64,000 nt of DNA from Lysobacterales bacterium (GCA_030065125.1 JASJDM010000026.1:19586-83585); one strand, 5' to 3'; shown: positions 16,073-25,119, numbered from the stretch's first letter. The notes: generated by a model from the letters alone, not told the origin. A program made the numbers and translations.

Positions 16073-16483
16073 TCAGTCGGACTGAAGCAACCATTCGAGC
16101 GCATCGGTACGGGTCCGAAATACCCTGAGCTTCTCGGGCAATTCACCCTTGGTTGATTGCTCATATATGCGGGACATTCCGTAACTCAGGTCGGTCGGTG
16201 CCAGTGTTGCTACTCGCGCCCGATTCAGGCCGGCTCTTTCATACTCGCGTTGGAAAAAACTCGCTTGTTCAATTGCCCAGCCCGCTTCCGAAATCGGCGC
16301 TTCCAGGAGACTCAGGTTGGCCAGTTCCCGCCATACGGGTTCTGACTCGGGCCACAGCGGACTCCACGACCGCCCCCTGAAAAAGGCTGCATAGGCCTCA
16401 AATACGTCCTGTTGGGTCAGCGTTCCGATCCAGTGGCACTCTACGAAGCGATCTTTTTCAAACAGCTCGAATCTGACTGGCAT
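16073..16483 (-). CDS. Hypothetical protein, 136 aa
   Basis: Not recognised with confidence. The protein is soluble, has no signal peptide, and shows an alternating pattern (FELFEKDRFVECHWIGTLTQQDVFEAYAAF) at the N-terminus and a C-terminal FRTRTDALEWLL helix. This order recalls small STAS/SpoIIAA-like proteins, but no diagnostic residue supports that. It faces the CAP gene tail to tail with a 46-bp gap. Codon use looks like that of real genes nearby. Confidence 0.6.
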   Translation of the reverse strand: MPVRFELFEKDRFVECHWIGTLTQQDVFEAYAAFFRGRSWSPLWPESEPVWRELANLSLLEAPISEAGWAIEQASFFQREYERAGLNRARVATLAPTDLSYGMSRIYEQSTKGELPEKLRVFRTRTDALEWLLQSD

Positions 16484-17059
16484 TGTCGATTGCTACCGTT
16501 CCACGTGCCGGTAGGCTGAACCTGGACCCGACTTGCCAGGCCACTCCGGCGCGGAAAAGCGCGGGCATGCCTGGTTCCGGGGAACGAATAGCTGGAATTC
16601 TTCGGCTTCGTCCATGATGCGCCTTGGTGAGCGGGCCAGGGGGAGAATATACACGCATTTTCCATTGGCACCCGTCGAAGGCAATACGTGACTACCTGAA
16701 AGCGGGTTCAGTAGCCGCTTCGATCGAGGCATTCGTTTGATCAGGGGTGTCGACGGTCGCTCTTGAATCGTAGACACCTGGACCGTCGGCACTGACGATG
16801 GATCCTGAATCGCTCGCTCCCGTCATCCTGAACTTGTTTCAGGATCCATCTGAGATTGGGGTCTGTAATGCCTCGGGTTCAAGCAGTGGTTTGATCGGGG
16901 GCTTCGATCCAGCACGTCGGCTGCTGAGTGGGTCACTGACGATGGCTTTGCTCCCGCGCTGAGCAGTCGTCAACGAAGGCAACTTCGGGACTACAGATGG
17001 ATCCTGAATCGAGTTCAGGATGACGTTTATTGAGTGCGCCCTGCGGGCGCACGGTTGTC
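16484..17059. other. Repeat-bearing non-coding stretch
   Basis: I see no convincing gene in these 576 bases. A 99-codon minus-strand frame (16493-16792) lacks recognisable features. The right half holds repeat pieces: CCTGAAT and CGTCATCCTGAACTTG-TTCAGGATCC around 16801-16848, and a full composite unit at 17002-17051. The stretch looks like a landing site for short dispersed repeats between purC and the 136-aa gene. Confidence 0.6.
17002..17051 (+). repeat. Composite palindromic repeat, copy 2
   Basis: The same order as the 4941 copy: TCCTGAATCGAGTTCAGGA, the linker TGACGTTTATTGAG, then a perfect 7-bp stem (TGCGCCC-TGC-GGGCGCA, 17035-17051). Here it lies within ten bases of the purC stop codon, at the 3' end of that gene. 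Confidence 0.65.
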
Positions 17060-17959
17060 CTAATTTGCAGTCAGGCGCTGCAGGGCTTCCCTGTACTTGT
17101 CGGCGGTCTGGTCGGCGATGTCCTGGGGCAGTTCGGGGCCGGGGGCGGTTTTGTCCCAGTCCAGGGTTTCCAGGTAGTCGCGGACGAACTGCTTGTCGAA
17201 GGACGGCGGGCTGGTGCCGATATGGTACTGGTCGACCGGCCAGAAACGGCTGGAGTCCGGGGTCAGCACCTCGTCGATGAGCACCAGGTCGCCGGTGGCA
17301 TCCAGTCCGAATTCGAACTTGGTGTCGGCGATGATGATCCCTCGCTCCCGGGCGTGCTTGGCCGCAAACTGGTACAGCTCGATACTGATGTGCCGCACCT
17401 TTTCGGCAAACGCTTCACCCACCTGCTCGGCGAAGGCTTCCATGGTGATGTTGACGTCGTGCTCGCCGGATTCGGCCTTGGTGGACGGCGTGAACAGGGG
17501 TTCGGGCAGCTTGCCCGCCTGCTCCATGTGGATGGGCAGTTTGTGGCCGCAGATCGCGCCGGTTTCCTGGTAATCCTTCCAGCCTGAGCCGGCCAGGTAG
17601 CCGCGCACGATGGCCTCAACGGGCAGGGGCTTGACCTTGCGCACCACGGCCGAGCGCGGCCGCAGCGGCTCGATGTGGGGGTAGGTGCCAATGACGTTTT
17701 CCAGTGGTATGTCCAGCAGGTGATTCTGGATAATGTGCTCGGTTTTCTTGAACCAGAAGTTGGAAATCTGGTTCAAAACGGCGCCCTTGCCGGGAATAGC
17801 GGTGGGTAATACCACGTCGAATGCAGACAGCCGGTCGCAGGTGACGATCAGCAGGTCGTGGACTCCGGCGTCGTAGATATCCCGTACTTTTCCCCGGCCG
17901 ATCAGTTCCAGGGTGTCGATGTCGGATTGGTATAAAACGGCGGTGTCATGAGCGGTCAT
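17060..17959 (-). CDS. purC: Phosphoribosylaminoimidazole-succinocarboxamide synthase
   Basis: 299 residues. SAICAR synthase joins CAIR and aspartate with ATP in purine synthesis. Clear family motifs are present: [12 protein letters not shown] (nucleotide loop), [51 protein letters not shown] and [14 protein letters not shown]. The length and C-terminus match the Xanthomonadales-type, slightly longer PurC. The ATG at 17959 follows a good ribosome site (GGAGAAGG); longer frames upstream cross the divergent promoter region with djlA. Confidence 0.97.
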   Translation of the reverse strand: MTAHDTAVLYQSDIDTLELIGRGKVRDIYDAGVHDLLIVTCDRLSAFDVVLPTAIPGKGAVLNQISNFWFKKTEHIIQNHLLDIPLENVIGTYPHIEPLRPRSAVVRKVKPLPVEAIVRGYLAGSGWKDYQETGAICGHKLPIHMEQAGKLPEPLFTPSTKAESGEHDVNITMEAFAEQVGEAFAEKVRHISIELYQFAAKHARERGIIIADTKFEFGLDATGDLVLIDEVLTPDSSRFWPVDQYHIGTSPPSFDKQFVRDYLETLDWDKTAPGPELPQDIADQTADKYREALQRLTAN

Positions 17960-17987
17960 TGGCCTTCTCCAAGTGGACCTCAAGATC

Positions 17988-18019
17988 ATTCTACATGCCC
18001 CCCCAACGGCCGGTACAAT
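17988..18019. promoter_or_regulatory. Possible divergent purC/djlA promoter region
   Basis: On the minus strand TTGTAC and TAGAAT (19-bp spacing) could drive purC; on the plus strand TTCTAC and TACAAT lie over nearly the same bases and could drive djlA. The spacing is long and the -35 elements are weak, so this is a suggestion only. Confidence 0.3.
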
Positions 18020-18098
18020 GTGGGATTCACGTAAGCGAAACGCCCGTTTCCGGATCATTTGAAAACACTGAGAAAGAAGAGTTGTTGAGCCGATTTCC

Positions 18099-18872
18099 GT
18101 GAGTCGAATCTGGGGAAAAGTCGTGGGTGGCGCCGTCGGGCTGATGATGGGCGGTCCGGTGGGCGCCTTCGTGGGCGCGGCCCTGGGTCACGCGGTGGAT
18201 ACCGGCCTGCCCAGTATCGGCCTGTTCGACCTGCAGCGGGCACAGCGGGCCTTCTTCGAGTCGGTGTTCCTGGTGATGGGCCACATTGCCAAGTCGGATG
18301 GAAGGGTGTCGGAGCGGGAGATTGCCGTGGCCGAGGCCATCATGACCCGCATGCAGCTTACGGGGGACCAGCGCCAGGAAGCCATCAAGCTGTTTAATCG
18401 CGGCAAACGCGGCGGCTTCAACCTGACCGAGACCCTGGGCCACCTGCACCAGGCCTGTGGCGCCCAGCCCCAGCTGTTCCGCCTGTTCCTGGAGATCCAG
18501 CTGGATGCCGCGTTTGCCGACGGCTCCCTCAAGCCCCAGGGCCGGGCGGTGCTGCAGCGCTGCGCCAGCTTCCTGGGGGTGCCCCAGTGGGAGCTCGACC
18601 GCATCCTGGCCATGCGCTCCGGCGCCAGGCCGGGCGGCATGCGCCAGCCGCAAAAGCCCGTGTCGGCTGACCCCTACGGCGTCCTGGGAGTCGACCGCAA
18701 AGCCGGCGAGGGCGAAATCAAAAAAGCCTACCGACGACTGATCAGCCAACACCACCCGGACAAACTGGTATCCAAGGGCCTGCCCAAGGAGATGCTGGAT
18801 CTCGCCAAGGACAAGACGGCGGAGATTCGGGCGGCCTATGAGCAGATTCGTACTGAACGAGGATTCCGATAA
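18099..18872 (+). CDS. djlA: Membrane-anchored DnaJ-like co-chaperone
   Basis: 257 residues with DjlA architecture: an N-terminal glycine-rich membrane helix ([27 protein letters not shown]), a TerB-like helical domain (about residues 50-165, [20 protein letters not shown]), and a C-terminal J domain [20 protein letters not shown] with the HPD motif in QHHPDKLVS. It stimulates DnaK at the membrane. The start is a GTG at 18099; no ATG is available before the membrane helix. It is divergent from purC and is followed three bases later by palindrome copy 2. Confidence 0.93.
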   Translation: MSRIWGKVVGGAVGLMMGGPVGAFVGAALGHAVDTGLPSIGLFDLQRAQRAFFESVFLVMGHIAKSDGRVSEREIAVAEAIMTRMQLTGDQRQEAIKLFNRGKRGGFNLTETLGHLHQACGAQPQLFRLFLEIQLDAAFADGSLKPQGRAVLQRCASFLGVPQWELDRILAMRSGARPGGMRQPQKPVSADPYGVLGVDRKAGEGEIKKAYRRLISQHHPDKLVSKGLPKEMLDLAKDKTAEIRAAYEQIRTERGFR

Positions 18873-18874
18873 TG

Positions 18875-18945
18875 GTGGGGTCAGAGTAAAGGGACAGAGT
18901 AAATCCGGAATCCGGATTTACTCTGTCCCTTTACTCTGACCCCAC
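18875..18945. repeat. GGGGTCAGAGTAAA palindrome, copy 2
   Basis: A perfect inverted repeat with 35-bp arms (18875-18909 and 18911-18945) around one central base, with the same outer sequence as copy 1 but a different centre (ATCCGGA-A-TCCGGAT). It lies between djlA and rpe, three bases after the djlA stop. Confidence 0.87.
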
Positions 18946-18996
18946 AATTCGCGTTATCGGGTACCATAGCCGCGCAAACCCACTCAGGAGCCCCCC

Positions 18997-19671
18997 ATGC
19001 AGGACATCATCGCCCCATCCATCCTTTCCGCGGACTTCGCGCGACTCGGCGAGGATGTGGAAAAAGTCCTGGAGGCCGGGGCGGACTGGGTGCACTTCGA
19101 CGTGATGGACAATCACTACGTACCCAACCTCACCATCGGCCCCGGAGTGTGTAAGGCGCTGCGGGATTATGGGATCGAGGCGCCCATCGACGTTCACCTG
19201 ATGGTGAAGCCGGTGGATCGCATCATTGGTGACTTCGCCGAAGCCGGTGCCAGCATGATCACGTTTCATCCTGAAGCCAGTGAGCACATCGATCGCAGCC
19301 TGGCGCTGATCCGGGAGTGCGGTTGCCAGGCGGGCCTGGTGTTCAATCCGGCTACGCCTCTGGATGTTCTGAGATATGTCATGGACAAGGTGGACATGGT
19401 GCTGATCATGTCGGTAAATCCCGGCTTTGGCGGCCAGAAGTTCATTCCTGCCGCCCTGCAGAAGCTGCGTGACGCCCGGGCGATGATTGCCGAAAGCGGA
19501 CGCAACATCCGGCTGGAAATCGACGGTGGCGTCAAGGTCGACAATATCGCCGAGATTGCCGGGGCCGGGGCTGACACCTTCGTGGCCGGGTCGGCCATCT
19601 TCGGCAGCGAGGACTACGCTGCCACCATCGCCGCCATGCGGCAGCAGATTGCCAGCCTTGCCGTTGCCTGA
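18997..19671 (+). CDS. rpe: Ribulose-phosphate 3-epimerase
   Basis: 224 residues. It interconverts ribulose-5-phosphate and xylulose-5-phosphate in the pentose phosphate pathway. Family signatures are [18 protein letters not shown], the metal-site residues in [35 protein letters not shown]-equivalent [26 protein letters not shown], and [12 protein letters not shown] with the phosphate-binding [13 protein letters not shown]. It is the usual length. The stop overlaps the start of the RDD gene. rpiA, the partner isomerase, is about 29 kb away in this window. Confidence 0.97.
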   Translation: MQDIIAPSILSADFARLGEDVEKVLEAGADWVHFDVMDNHYVPNLTIGPGVCKALRDYGIEAPIDVHLMVKPVDRIIGDFAEAGASMITFHPEASEHIDRSLALIRECGCQAGLVFNPATPLDVLRYVMDKVDMVLIMSVNPGFGGQKFIPAALQKLRDARAMIAESGRNIRLEIDGGVKVDNIAEIAGAGADTFVAGSAIFGSEDYAATIAAMRQQIASLAVA

Positions 19672-20167
19672 AAGCGATCAGCCCGGCGCGACCGCCGTTG
19701 AATTTGTCGGTTTCTGGATCCGGCTGGCTGCTGTCTGCTTTGACCTGATCATCATCGCTGCCCTTGTTGCTCCACTGGTCGCAGGCCTGGTCGGGGAAGA
19801 CATCAAGACCGAACATGGCGGACAGATGGCGGGAGTGCTGGTGGTGTGCGTGGCAATAGCCTATCCGCTGGCGTTCTGGCTGCTGGCCGGGCGAACCCCG
19901 GGCAAGTGGCTGTGCTCCTCCCGCATCGTGGACTACCGGACCGGCGGACGGCCGCGGACCTGGCAGTACCTGGTGCGCTTCCTGGCCTACCCGGCGTCCG
20001 CTCTGCCCCTGATGATCGGTTTCCTGGCGGTCATCTGGAACCCGCACCGCCGGGGCTGGCACGACCGCCTGGCCCGCACGGCAGTGGTCGCTGATGAGTC
20101 CATGCGTGCCGCCACCGCGGACGAAAAAAACGAGTCCCGCCTGGCGATCCATCCACCGCCCTGGTAG
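19664..20167 (+). CDS. RDD family membrane protein
   Basis: About 167 residues. RDD signatures: [26 protein letters not shown] (first helix with Arg and Asp), [18 protein letters not shown] (the GxTxGK-like loop), and [18 protein letters not shown] at the end. It has about three membrane helices; transport has been proposed for some members but the function is generally unknown. No ATG fits; I place the start at TTG 19664, overlapping the rpe stop by 8 nt, with TTG 19658 as an alternative. The start is therefore uncertain, the family assignment less so. Confidence 0.75.
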   Translation: MPESDQPGATAVEFVGFWIRLAAVCFDLIIIAALVAPLVAGLVGEDIKTEHGGQMAGVLVVCVAIAYPLAFWLLAGRTPGKWLCSSRIVDYRTGGRPRTWQYLVRFLAYPASALPLMIGFLAVIWNPHRRGWHDRLARTAVVADESMRAATADEKNESRLAIHPPPW

Positions 20168-20292
20168 CGCCGTGCCGGCGCGGCCCTTGATTCCCAAACC
20201 TGTGCACCCGCTCACGGTTTTCGCCTGCCGCCGTCGATAGACTGTGTTCTGTCGTCCAAAGAGACGGCGTCGCTTTGTAGAGGGAGCGAAGA

Positions 20293-20688
20293 ATGAAACT
20301 GATCGCACTTTTTCTGGCTGCGGTTGCGGCAGCCATCGGTACCGCCTTATTGCCTGGAATCGGATCTGGAGAGGCAGCCAGACACGACGGCCTGCTGGTT
20401 CAAGCCAGCGCCAGGGTAGACGGCAACACCATCGTCCAGCCGCTGCTCAGCGTTTCCCACCGGGAACCCGCCGAGCTTGATTTTGGCAAGGTAGACGGGC
20501 AATCCCTGTCCGTGGAGCTGACCCCGGATCTCGATTCGAGCACGCCGTTCGTCACGGTGTCCATGGCGGGTCACCAGGACATCATTCTGCCGGTAACGGG
20601 TGAGCTTCAGCAGATCGATCTGGTCACCGCGTCGGGGAAACCGGTGACCATCCGACTGGGCCTCAACCTGAATCGGGGCAGGGCCTAG
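20293..20688 (+). CDS. Small exported hypothetical protein
   Basis: 131 residues, with a signal-peptide-like N-terminus (MKLIALFLAAVAAAIGTALLPG) and a mature part rich in beta-type residues (LLVQASARVDGNTIVQPLLSVS, HQDIILPVTGELQQIDLV). A good ribosome site (AGGGAGCGAAGA) precedes the ATG, and a strong terminator follows. I do not recognise a family; it could be a periplasmic protein of the secretin/pilus-associated small beta type, but nothing specific supports that. Confidence 0.68.
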   Translation: MKLIALFLAAVAAAIGTALLPGIGSGEAARHDGLLVQASARVDGNTIVQPLLSVSHREPAELDFGKVDGQSLSVELTPDLDSSTPFVTVSMAGHQDIILPVTGELQQIDLVTASGKPVTIRLGLNLNRGRA

Positions 20689-20718
20689 GACCTGGCAAGC
20701 GAACTCCCGCGAAAGTTT

Positions 20719-20743
20719 GGGCCCATGGATGGGCCCGTTTTTT
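20719..20743 (+). terminator. Intrinsic terminator
   Basis: A perfect 8-bp stem GGGCCCAT/ATGGGCCC with a GG loop is followed by G and six T. It ends the 131-aa gene and lies 14 bp from the convergent DUF2959 gene. Confidence 0.88.
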
Positions 20744-20756
20744 CCTGCTGAAACCG

Positions 20757-21413
20757 TCAGGTTTCCATCTGTTCGATAAAGGTCCGGGCCTCGGCGATAG
20801 AGTCGTTCATGGCGTTGATCAGGGCCTGGACGTCCTGCTCGATGCCGCCCAGCTGGGTGCGCAGGGAAGCCACGGCCCGGGCATTGAGATTGTGCTTCAG
20901 GTAAAGCACCTGGTCCCGAAAGGTATCCAGCACCGGATCGATGCGCGCCTCGGCTGATTCCATGGCTCGAATCAGCCGGGCATAGCGCCGGCGGGTTTCT
21001 TTCAGGGACTGCTCACTCTGGCGCCGCAGCTTGCCGTCGGAGTACTGGTCCAGCTCGTCTTCCCACTCGTCGAACAGGGCTTCGGCCACGTCTCGCACCG
21101 ACTCAACCCGACCGGCCACTTCTTCGGCTTTCTCTTCGCTGTCGTCCAGTTCGTCTTTCAGGTCGTCGTACAGGTCTTCCAGGTCGCCGCCGTCAAATTC
21201 CGTCACGGCCGAAAACCGTTCCAGGGCGTCGGCAAACTGTTCCTTGGCTTCTTCCTGGGTCTCAAGCGCCTTGTCCACCCGGTCCACCAGCAGCTCGCGC
21301 TTATGCACGCCGAATGACTCCATGGTGCCGTAGTAGGCGCTGGCGCAGCCTGTCATTGCACCTGCAGCCAGCAGCAGGATGATGACTCGAAGGGGGCTCA
21401 CTCTGTTCATCAA
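20757..21413 (-). CDS. DUF2959 coiled-coil lipoprotein
   Basis: 218 residues. The N-terminus carries a lipobox (LLAAGAMTGCAS), followed by YYGTMESFGVHKRELLVDRV, a hallmark of the DUF2959 family, and a long, highly charged helical body (EDLYDDLKDELDDSEEKAEE). It probably forms an extended coiled coil in the periplasm, anchored in a membrane. The function is unknown. It lies 30 bp downstream of the sortase gene on the same strand, so it may be co-transcribed with the sortase operon. Confidence 0.85.
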   Translation of the reverse strand: MMNRVSPLRVIILLLAAGAMTGCASAYYGTMESFGVHKRELLVDRVDKALETQEEAKEQFADALERFSAVTEFDGGDLEDLYDDLKDELDDSEEKAEEVAGRVESVRDVAEALFDEWEDELDQYSDGKLRRQSEQSLKETRRRYARLIRAMESAEARIDPVLDTFRDQVLYLKHNLNARAVASLRTQLGGIEQDVQALINAMNDSIAEARTFIEQMET

Positions 21414-21442
21414 GGATTCCTGATGGGTATAAAGGCGCCAGT

Positions 21443-22117
21443 TTAATGGATTGCCAGGATCTGATCCCGCTTTGTTGACGATTCCATACGATTCAAATGC
21501 ACCAGATAGCGCAGGGGTGTCCCGGGGCTTAGCGCGTCAAATGGATAGCAGGTCACCAGGGTAAGCAGGTCCAGCTCCGGACGGTAGCTGAGGGCCCCTT
21601 CCCGCAGATCCATGATCTCAGAATGGGACACCCGGTAATGGTCCCGGCCGCGCTGGTGCTCCAGGGTGACCAGGTCGCCCCGCCTAAGGCCGGCGATGCC
21701 CCGAAAATGGGTGTCCCGGTGGCCGGTGATGACCACGTGTCCCCGCTCTCCCGGCGGCGTGCTCGACGGCAGATGGGCAGGGCCGAAGGCCAGGGCGCGG
21801 CCGCTGGCCTGGCTCAGGACGATCTGCTCCCGGCCGCGCAGGGACATTCTGGCCACAGGCCAGGTATCCGCCCACCACCAGGGCCTGGCCGGCAGCCCGG
21901 TTTCCAGGGTCTCCTGCCAGGCCTGGCTCAGCAGGACCTGGGCCACCAGGGCCTTGCCCTGGATGTACAGCCCGCTCAGGCTGTACCAGCTGCCGACGCT
22001 GAGGCCAATGCCGAGGATGACAATCCACAGCCAACGCTGCGGGGTAGCAGGCTGTTGAAAAATGCAGATTTTCGGCAGTTGGCGTCCAGTACAGGGATGT
22101 ACTGGCATTTTCGACAT
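21443..22117 (-). CDS. Class GN sortase
   Basis: About 224 residues. One N-terminal membrane helix (WLWIVILGIGLSVGSWYSL) precedes a sortase domain with the catalytic His in HVVITGHRDTHFRG, catalytic Cys (about C190) in LLTLVTCYPF, and Arg in TPLRYLVHLNR. This matches the proteobacterial class GN sortases (TIGR03784), which act on a single dedicated substrate encoded next door. I chose the ATG at 22117, with GAGGT upstream; a GTG at 22132 is also possible. Residues 1-25 or so are encoded by an 80-bp inverted-repeat element, so the native N-terminus may have been replaced. It is downstream of its substrate gene on the same strand. Confidence 0.9.
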   Translation of the reverse strand: MSKMPVHPCTGRQLPKICIFQQPATPQRWLWIVILGIGLSVGSWYSLSGLYIQGKALVAQVLLSQAWQETLETGLPARPWWWADTWPVARMSLRGREQIVLSQASGRALAFGPAHLPSSTPPGERGHVVITGHRDTHFRGIAGLRRGDLVTLEHQRGRDHYRVSHSEIMDLREGALSYRPELDLLTLVTCYPFDALSPGTPLRYLVHLNRMESSTKRDQILAIH

Positions 22118-22124
22118 TCTGCTA
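22045..22124. repeat. TAGCAG...CTGCTA inverted-repeat element at the sortase/substrate junction
   Basis: An 80-bp element bounded by TAGCAG (22045-22050) and CTGCTA (22119-22124). The outer 20 bases pair imperfectly (TAGCAGGCTGTTGAAAAA against TAGCAGAATGTCGAAAA on the other strand), and inside is a perfect hairpin CCAGTACA-GGGA-TGTACTGG (22086-22105). Read on the minus strand, its first three bases are the TAG stop of the substrate gene, and two ATGs inside it are candidate sortase starts. It has the look of a small MITE or REP element. Confidence 0.7.
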
Positions 22125-24116
22125 GACCTCACTGCGCAGGCGCAGGGAAAACACGCCGGTCAACATGAGCAGGGCCAGGCCGAACACAATGCGGGACAGG
22201 CTGTCGGTGGCCGTGACCGGCAGCGTCATGTCCAGCCCGCCCGGCGCCAGGTTGGGCAGCTGCACCGATTTGGCCGGGTCGGCCAGGGCCCGCACCGGCC
22301 TGCGGTCAACCGCAACGAAGCTGGTATAGCGGCTGACCAGGCTGTGATCCAGCGCCACCGTCAGCACCTCCTCGCGAATGGCTTCGGCATCGCCGCCCAG
22401 GGCCAGGTCATCCATCAGGCTGTCGATTTTCCGTCGCGCCCACAGGGTGCCGATCCCGGCGCTCTGATCATGTCTCTTCAGGGAGACCCACTCGTGCCAG
22501 CTGTCCTGGCTGGTCTCACCGCAGACCTGCAGATCGCCCTTCAACTCGGACAGCCGGGTGGACACGATCAGCGGTTCTCCCAGGTACAGGTCGGGCAGGT
22601 GGCGGGGGTAGGAATCGGCTGGCTGATTCCAGTCCATGCACAGCTCTGTCAGCACCGGGTTCTCCAGCCGCTGCAGCAGCTGGTCCATTTTTTCGGCCAC
22701 CTGGTCGGTACTGCCGATCAGGGTGAAGCTGCCCCGGCCGAACTGGGCGGCCTTGCGCATGAAAAACACATTGGGCGCGGGGCCGATGCCAACGGTGAAC
22801 AGGCGGCTGTCACCAAGTTCGCTTTGGATCCGTTTGAACAGCGCGGTCTCGTGATCGACGCTGCCGTCAGTGATGAATACCACCTGGCGCAGCATGCCTG
22901 CGGGAGCCGAATCCGCCAGGGCCTGGCCCAGGGCGAGACCGATCTGGGTGCCGCCGTCAGCCTGCAGGCCATCGACAAACCCGATAGCCTCGCCCAGGTT
23001 TTCCGAACTGGCCTGGCGCGCGGTTGAAAACAGGGGCTCAACCTCCGAATCGAAGGCAATCACGTTAAACCGGTCGTTGATGTCCAGGCTGCCCAGGGCC
23101 ATCAGCAGGGACTCCTTGGCCTGCTCCAGGGATTCGCCATACATGGAGCCTGAGGTGTCGATGACCAGGATCAGCTCGCGCTGGCCGGGTTGGGCACGGT
23201 GGGTTGCCGGCGGCATGACCATCACCAGGGCAAACTCGCCGTCAGGAGTCGATTCAGCGAACACCGCGGATCGGGGGACGTCGGCCAGGCCTGGCTCCCA
23301 TACCATCTCAAAGTCACGGTTGGCTGGAACCGGATCGTCCAGGGCAACCCGGAAAACGCCGCCGCTGTCCGACAGGGCCACGTCGTGGTACAGGCTCTCC
23401 AGGCGCACCAGGTCAAACCCGGGCACCAGTTCCAGCTCCAATGTCACGGGGTTGGGTACCTCGCCAGGGAGCGCCGGCAGCATTTCCGGCCCGGACGGTC
23501 CCGAACTCAACGATTCGCCGTATCGCGGCGTGATGGTCATGGGAAACCGCAGGGAGAACTGTCCGGACCTGTAGGTGAGCTCCTGCACATAGGTGATATC
23601 GACGCTCACTTCCTCCAGCGGTGCCACGTTGGCGATACGGGTGGTAAACAGGTTGGGGCGGCGCTGGCTGACCAGGCTGGCCCGGCGCCCCTCGTCCCTG
23701 GCTTTGCGATAGGTCGCCCTGGCCTGCTGCTTTTCCTGGATCTCACCCTCGATCAGCCGGTCGGCGGTCCGCAGGGTCATGCGGTTCACCGCAGCGTTGT
23801 CGGGCAGGGGGAAGGCATAGATGGCCTCGATGAAGTCATTGCTGTCATTGCGAAACTGCTGGGAAACATTGACCTCAGCCACCATGCCGGAGACCCGGAT
23901 CGATACGTCGGTGTGCAGGCGGGCGGCGGGCAGCATCGGCTCGTTGCCGGGCTGCTGGATCAACAAAGTGCCGGCGGTCAGCTGGTCCCAGTTCTGTGCC
24001 GGTGGCTCATCCAGCGCCCACGCCCTGATCCCCAGGGCCACGGCGAAGTAGGCCACCAGGCCCAGCAGGATTCGATCTCGGTAGTTCAGGCTCATCAGGC
24101 GTTTTCGGCGGGTCAC
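22122..24116 (-). CDS. Sortase target protein with VIT and vWA domains
   Basis: 664 residues. A signal anchor (ILLGLVAYFAVALGIRAWA) is followed by a VIT domain (about 60-185, SQQFRNDSNDFIEAIYAFPLPDNA-like), a von Willebrand A domain with the metal site VIDTSGSMYG (about residue 320) and ITDGSVDHE, and a C-terminal sorting tail: LPVTATDS, a hydrophobic helix (IVFGLALLMLTGVFSL) and the basic end RLRSEV. This is the marine proteobacterial sortase target (TIGR03788 type). It is presumably cleaved at LPVTA and attached to an acceptor by the neighbouring sortase. The GTG start at 24116 follows AAGGAA; an ATG at 24095 is possible. The stop lies inside the inverted-repeat element. Confidence 0.92.
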   Translation of the reverse strand: MTRRKRLMSLNYRDRILLGLVAYFAVALGIRAWALDEPPAQNWDQLTAGTLLIQQPGNEPMLPAARLHTDVSIRVSGMVAEVNVSQQFRNDSNDFIEAIYAFPLPDNAAVNRMTLRTADRLIEGEIQEKQQARATYRKARDEGRRASLVSQRRPNLFTTRIANVAPLEEVSVDITYVQELTYRSGQFSLRFPMTITPRYGESLSSGPSGPEMLPALPGEVPNPVTLELELVPGFDLVRLESLYHDVALSDSGGVFRVALDDPVPANRDFEMVWEPGLADVPRSAVFAESTPDGEFALVMVMPPATHRAQPGQRELILVIDTSGSMYGESLEQAKESLLMALGSLDINDRFNVIAFDSEVEPLFSTARQASSENLGEAIGFVDGLQADGGTQIGLALGQALADSAPAGMLRQVVFITDGSVDHETALFKRIQSELGDSRLFTVGIGPAPNVFFMRKAAQFGRGSFTLIGSTDQVAEKMDQLLQRLENPVLTELCMDWNQPADSYPRHLPDLYLGEPLIVSTRLSELKGDLQVCGETSQDSWHEWVSLKRHDQSAGIGTLWARRKIDSLMDDLALGGDAEAIREEVLTVALDHSLVSRYTSFVAVDRRPVRALADPAKSVQLPNLAPGGLDMTLPVTATDSLSRIVFGLALLMLTGVFSLRLRSEV

Positions 24117-24396
24117 GTTCTATTCCTTGTCCGTTGTCTTGATAAATTCCGGCCATCCCTGGCCGGGAGTTGGGGCGGCCCAGCTTCCAGCGGGCCCTGA
24201 GTGTGATCCGGGGGAGGACTTCCAGGATCGTGGGCCCATTTGGCGCCCAGCAGCGGGTAACCAGGGGCGGGACCATGAACGGCAGCTGTCGATATCTGTC
24301 AAAAATGTGGCGAAGGCGCCGGGCTCCCTGTTCAGCGCCCGGATCTTGGGTAGCATTAACTGCAGCGAAGGACACAAGGCTGCTGGAGGACACGAG
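24117..24396. promoter_or_regulatory. Divergent control region of the sortase system
   Basis: 280 bases between the divergent sortase-substrate and response-regulator genes. An open frame runs through it in phase with the regulator but lacks family similarity, so I treat it as non-coding. It must hold both promoters and probably the regulator's binding sites. I did not find a convincing repeated operator by eye. Confidence 0.5.
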
Positions 24397-25089
24397 GTGG
24401 CACGGAGAATAGCGGTTGTCGAGGATGAGCCGGCCATCCGGGAGAATTACGTTTCGGCGTTTCAGAGATACGGTTACCAGACCGACGGCTACACCGATCG
24501 CCCGTCGGCACTGCGGGCCTTTACCAACCGGTTTCCCGACCTGGTCATTATCGACGTGGGCCTGGGCGATGAACCCGAGGGCGGGTTTGACCTATGCCGT
24601 GAACTGCGCGGTCGATCCCGGTCATTGCCCATCATTTTCCTGACCGCCCGCGACAGCGACCTGGACGTCATCTCGGGCCTGCGTCTGGGCGCCGACGATT
24701 ACCTGACCAAGGACATCAGTCTGCAGCACCTGCTGGCCCGAGTGGTGGCACTGTTCCGGCGCATCGAGGCCCTGCGTTCCCCGGATCCCGATACGAACTC
24801 GGTCAAGCAGGGCGACTTGACTCTGGAGCTGGAAAGCATGACGGTGCAGTGGAAAGACGTGCCGGTTCCGTTGACCGTGACCGAGTTCTGGATGGTCCAC
24901 ACCCTGGCGCGGTATCCCGGCCACGTGAAGACCCGGGACCAACTGATGGACGACGCCAACGTGGTTGTGGACGGTTCCACCATTACCTCTCATGTCAAAA
25001 GAATCCGAAAGAAATTTCTCCAGCTTGACCCGCAGTTCGAGCACATCGAAACCGTCCACGGCGCGGGTTATCGCTGGAAGCCGGACTGA
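24397..25089 (+). CDS. pdsR: Dedicated sortase-system response regulator
   Basis: 230 residues, OmpR class. The receiver domain contains RIAVVEDEPAIRENY (acidic pocket), the phospho-acceptor Asp in LVIIDVGLGD (about D53), FLTARDSD and DDYLTKDIS. The winged-helix effector ends in VDGSTITSHVKRIRKKF and HGAGYRWKPD. The acceptor context and pairing match the PdsR family (TIGR03787) of dedicated sortase systems. The GTG at 24397 has GGAGGA six bases upstream; the longer frame to 24127 is rejected. The histidine kinase follows 30 bp downstream. Confidence 0.9.
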   Translation: MARRIAVVEDEPAIRENYVSAFQRYGYQTDGYTDRPSALRAFTNRFPDLVIIDVGLGDEPEGGFDLCRELRGRSRSLPIIFLTARDSDLDVISGLRLGADDYLTKDISLQHLLARVVALFRRIEALRSPDPDTNSVKQGDLTLELESMTVQWKDVPVPLTVTEFWMVHTLARYPGHVKTRDQLMDDANVVVDGSTITSHVKRIRKKFLQLDPQFEHIETVHGAGYRWKPD

Positions 25090-25119
25090 CACCTCGTCGC
25101 CCCTGGCCGGGGGCCTGCC

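Noticed and set aside
16493..16792. 99-codon minus-strand frame upstream of the 136-aa gene
   Set aside because: No recognisable domain, odd composition, and it enters the repeat-rich spacer. It might be a decayed gene but I cannot support one.
17030..17587. Plus-strand frame opposite the 3' half of purC
   Set aside because: No family features; purC motifs are unambiguous on the other strand.
20719..20743. Possible riboswitch-like structure
   Set aside because: It is a simple stem with a T-tract after a stop codon, best explained as a terminator.
22122..24116. Gram-positive origin of the LPxTx substrate by recent transfer
   Set aside because: Base composition matches the neighbours and the four-gene set is a known proteobacterial system.
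24127..24396. N-terminal extension of the response regulator
   Set aside because: Receiver domains begin near RIAVVEDE; a GTG with GGAGGA in front fits at 24397 and the extension crosses the divergent promoter region.
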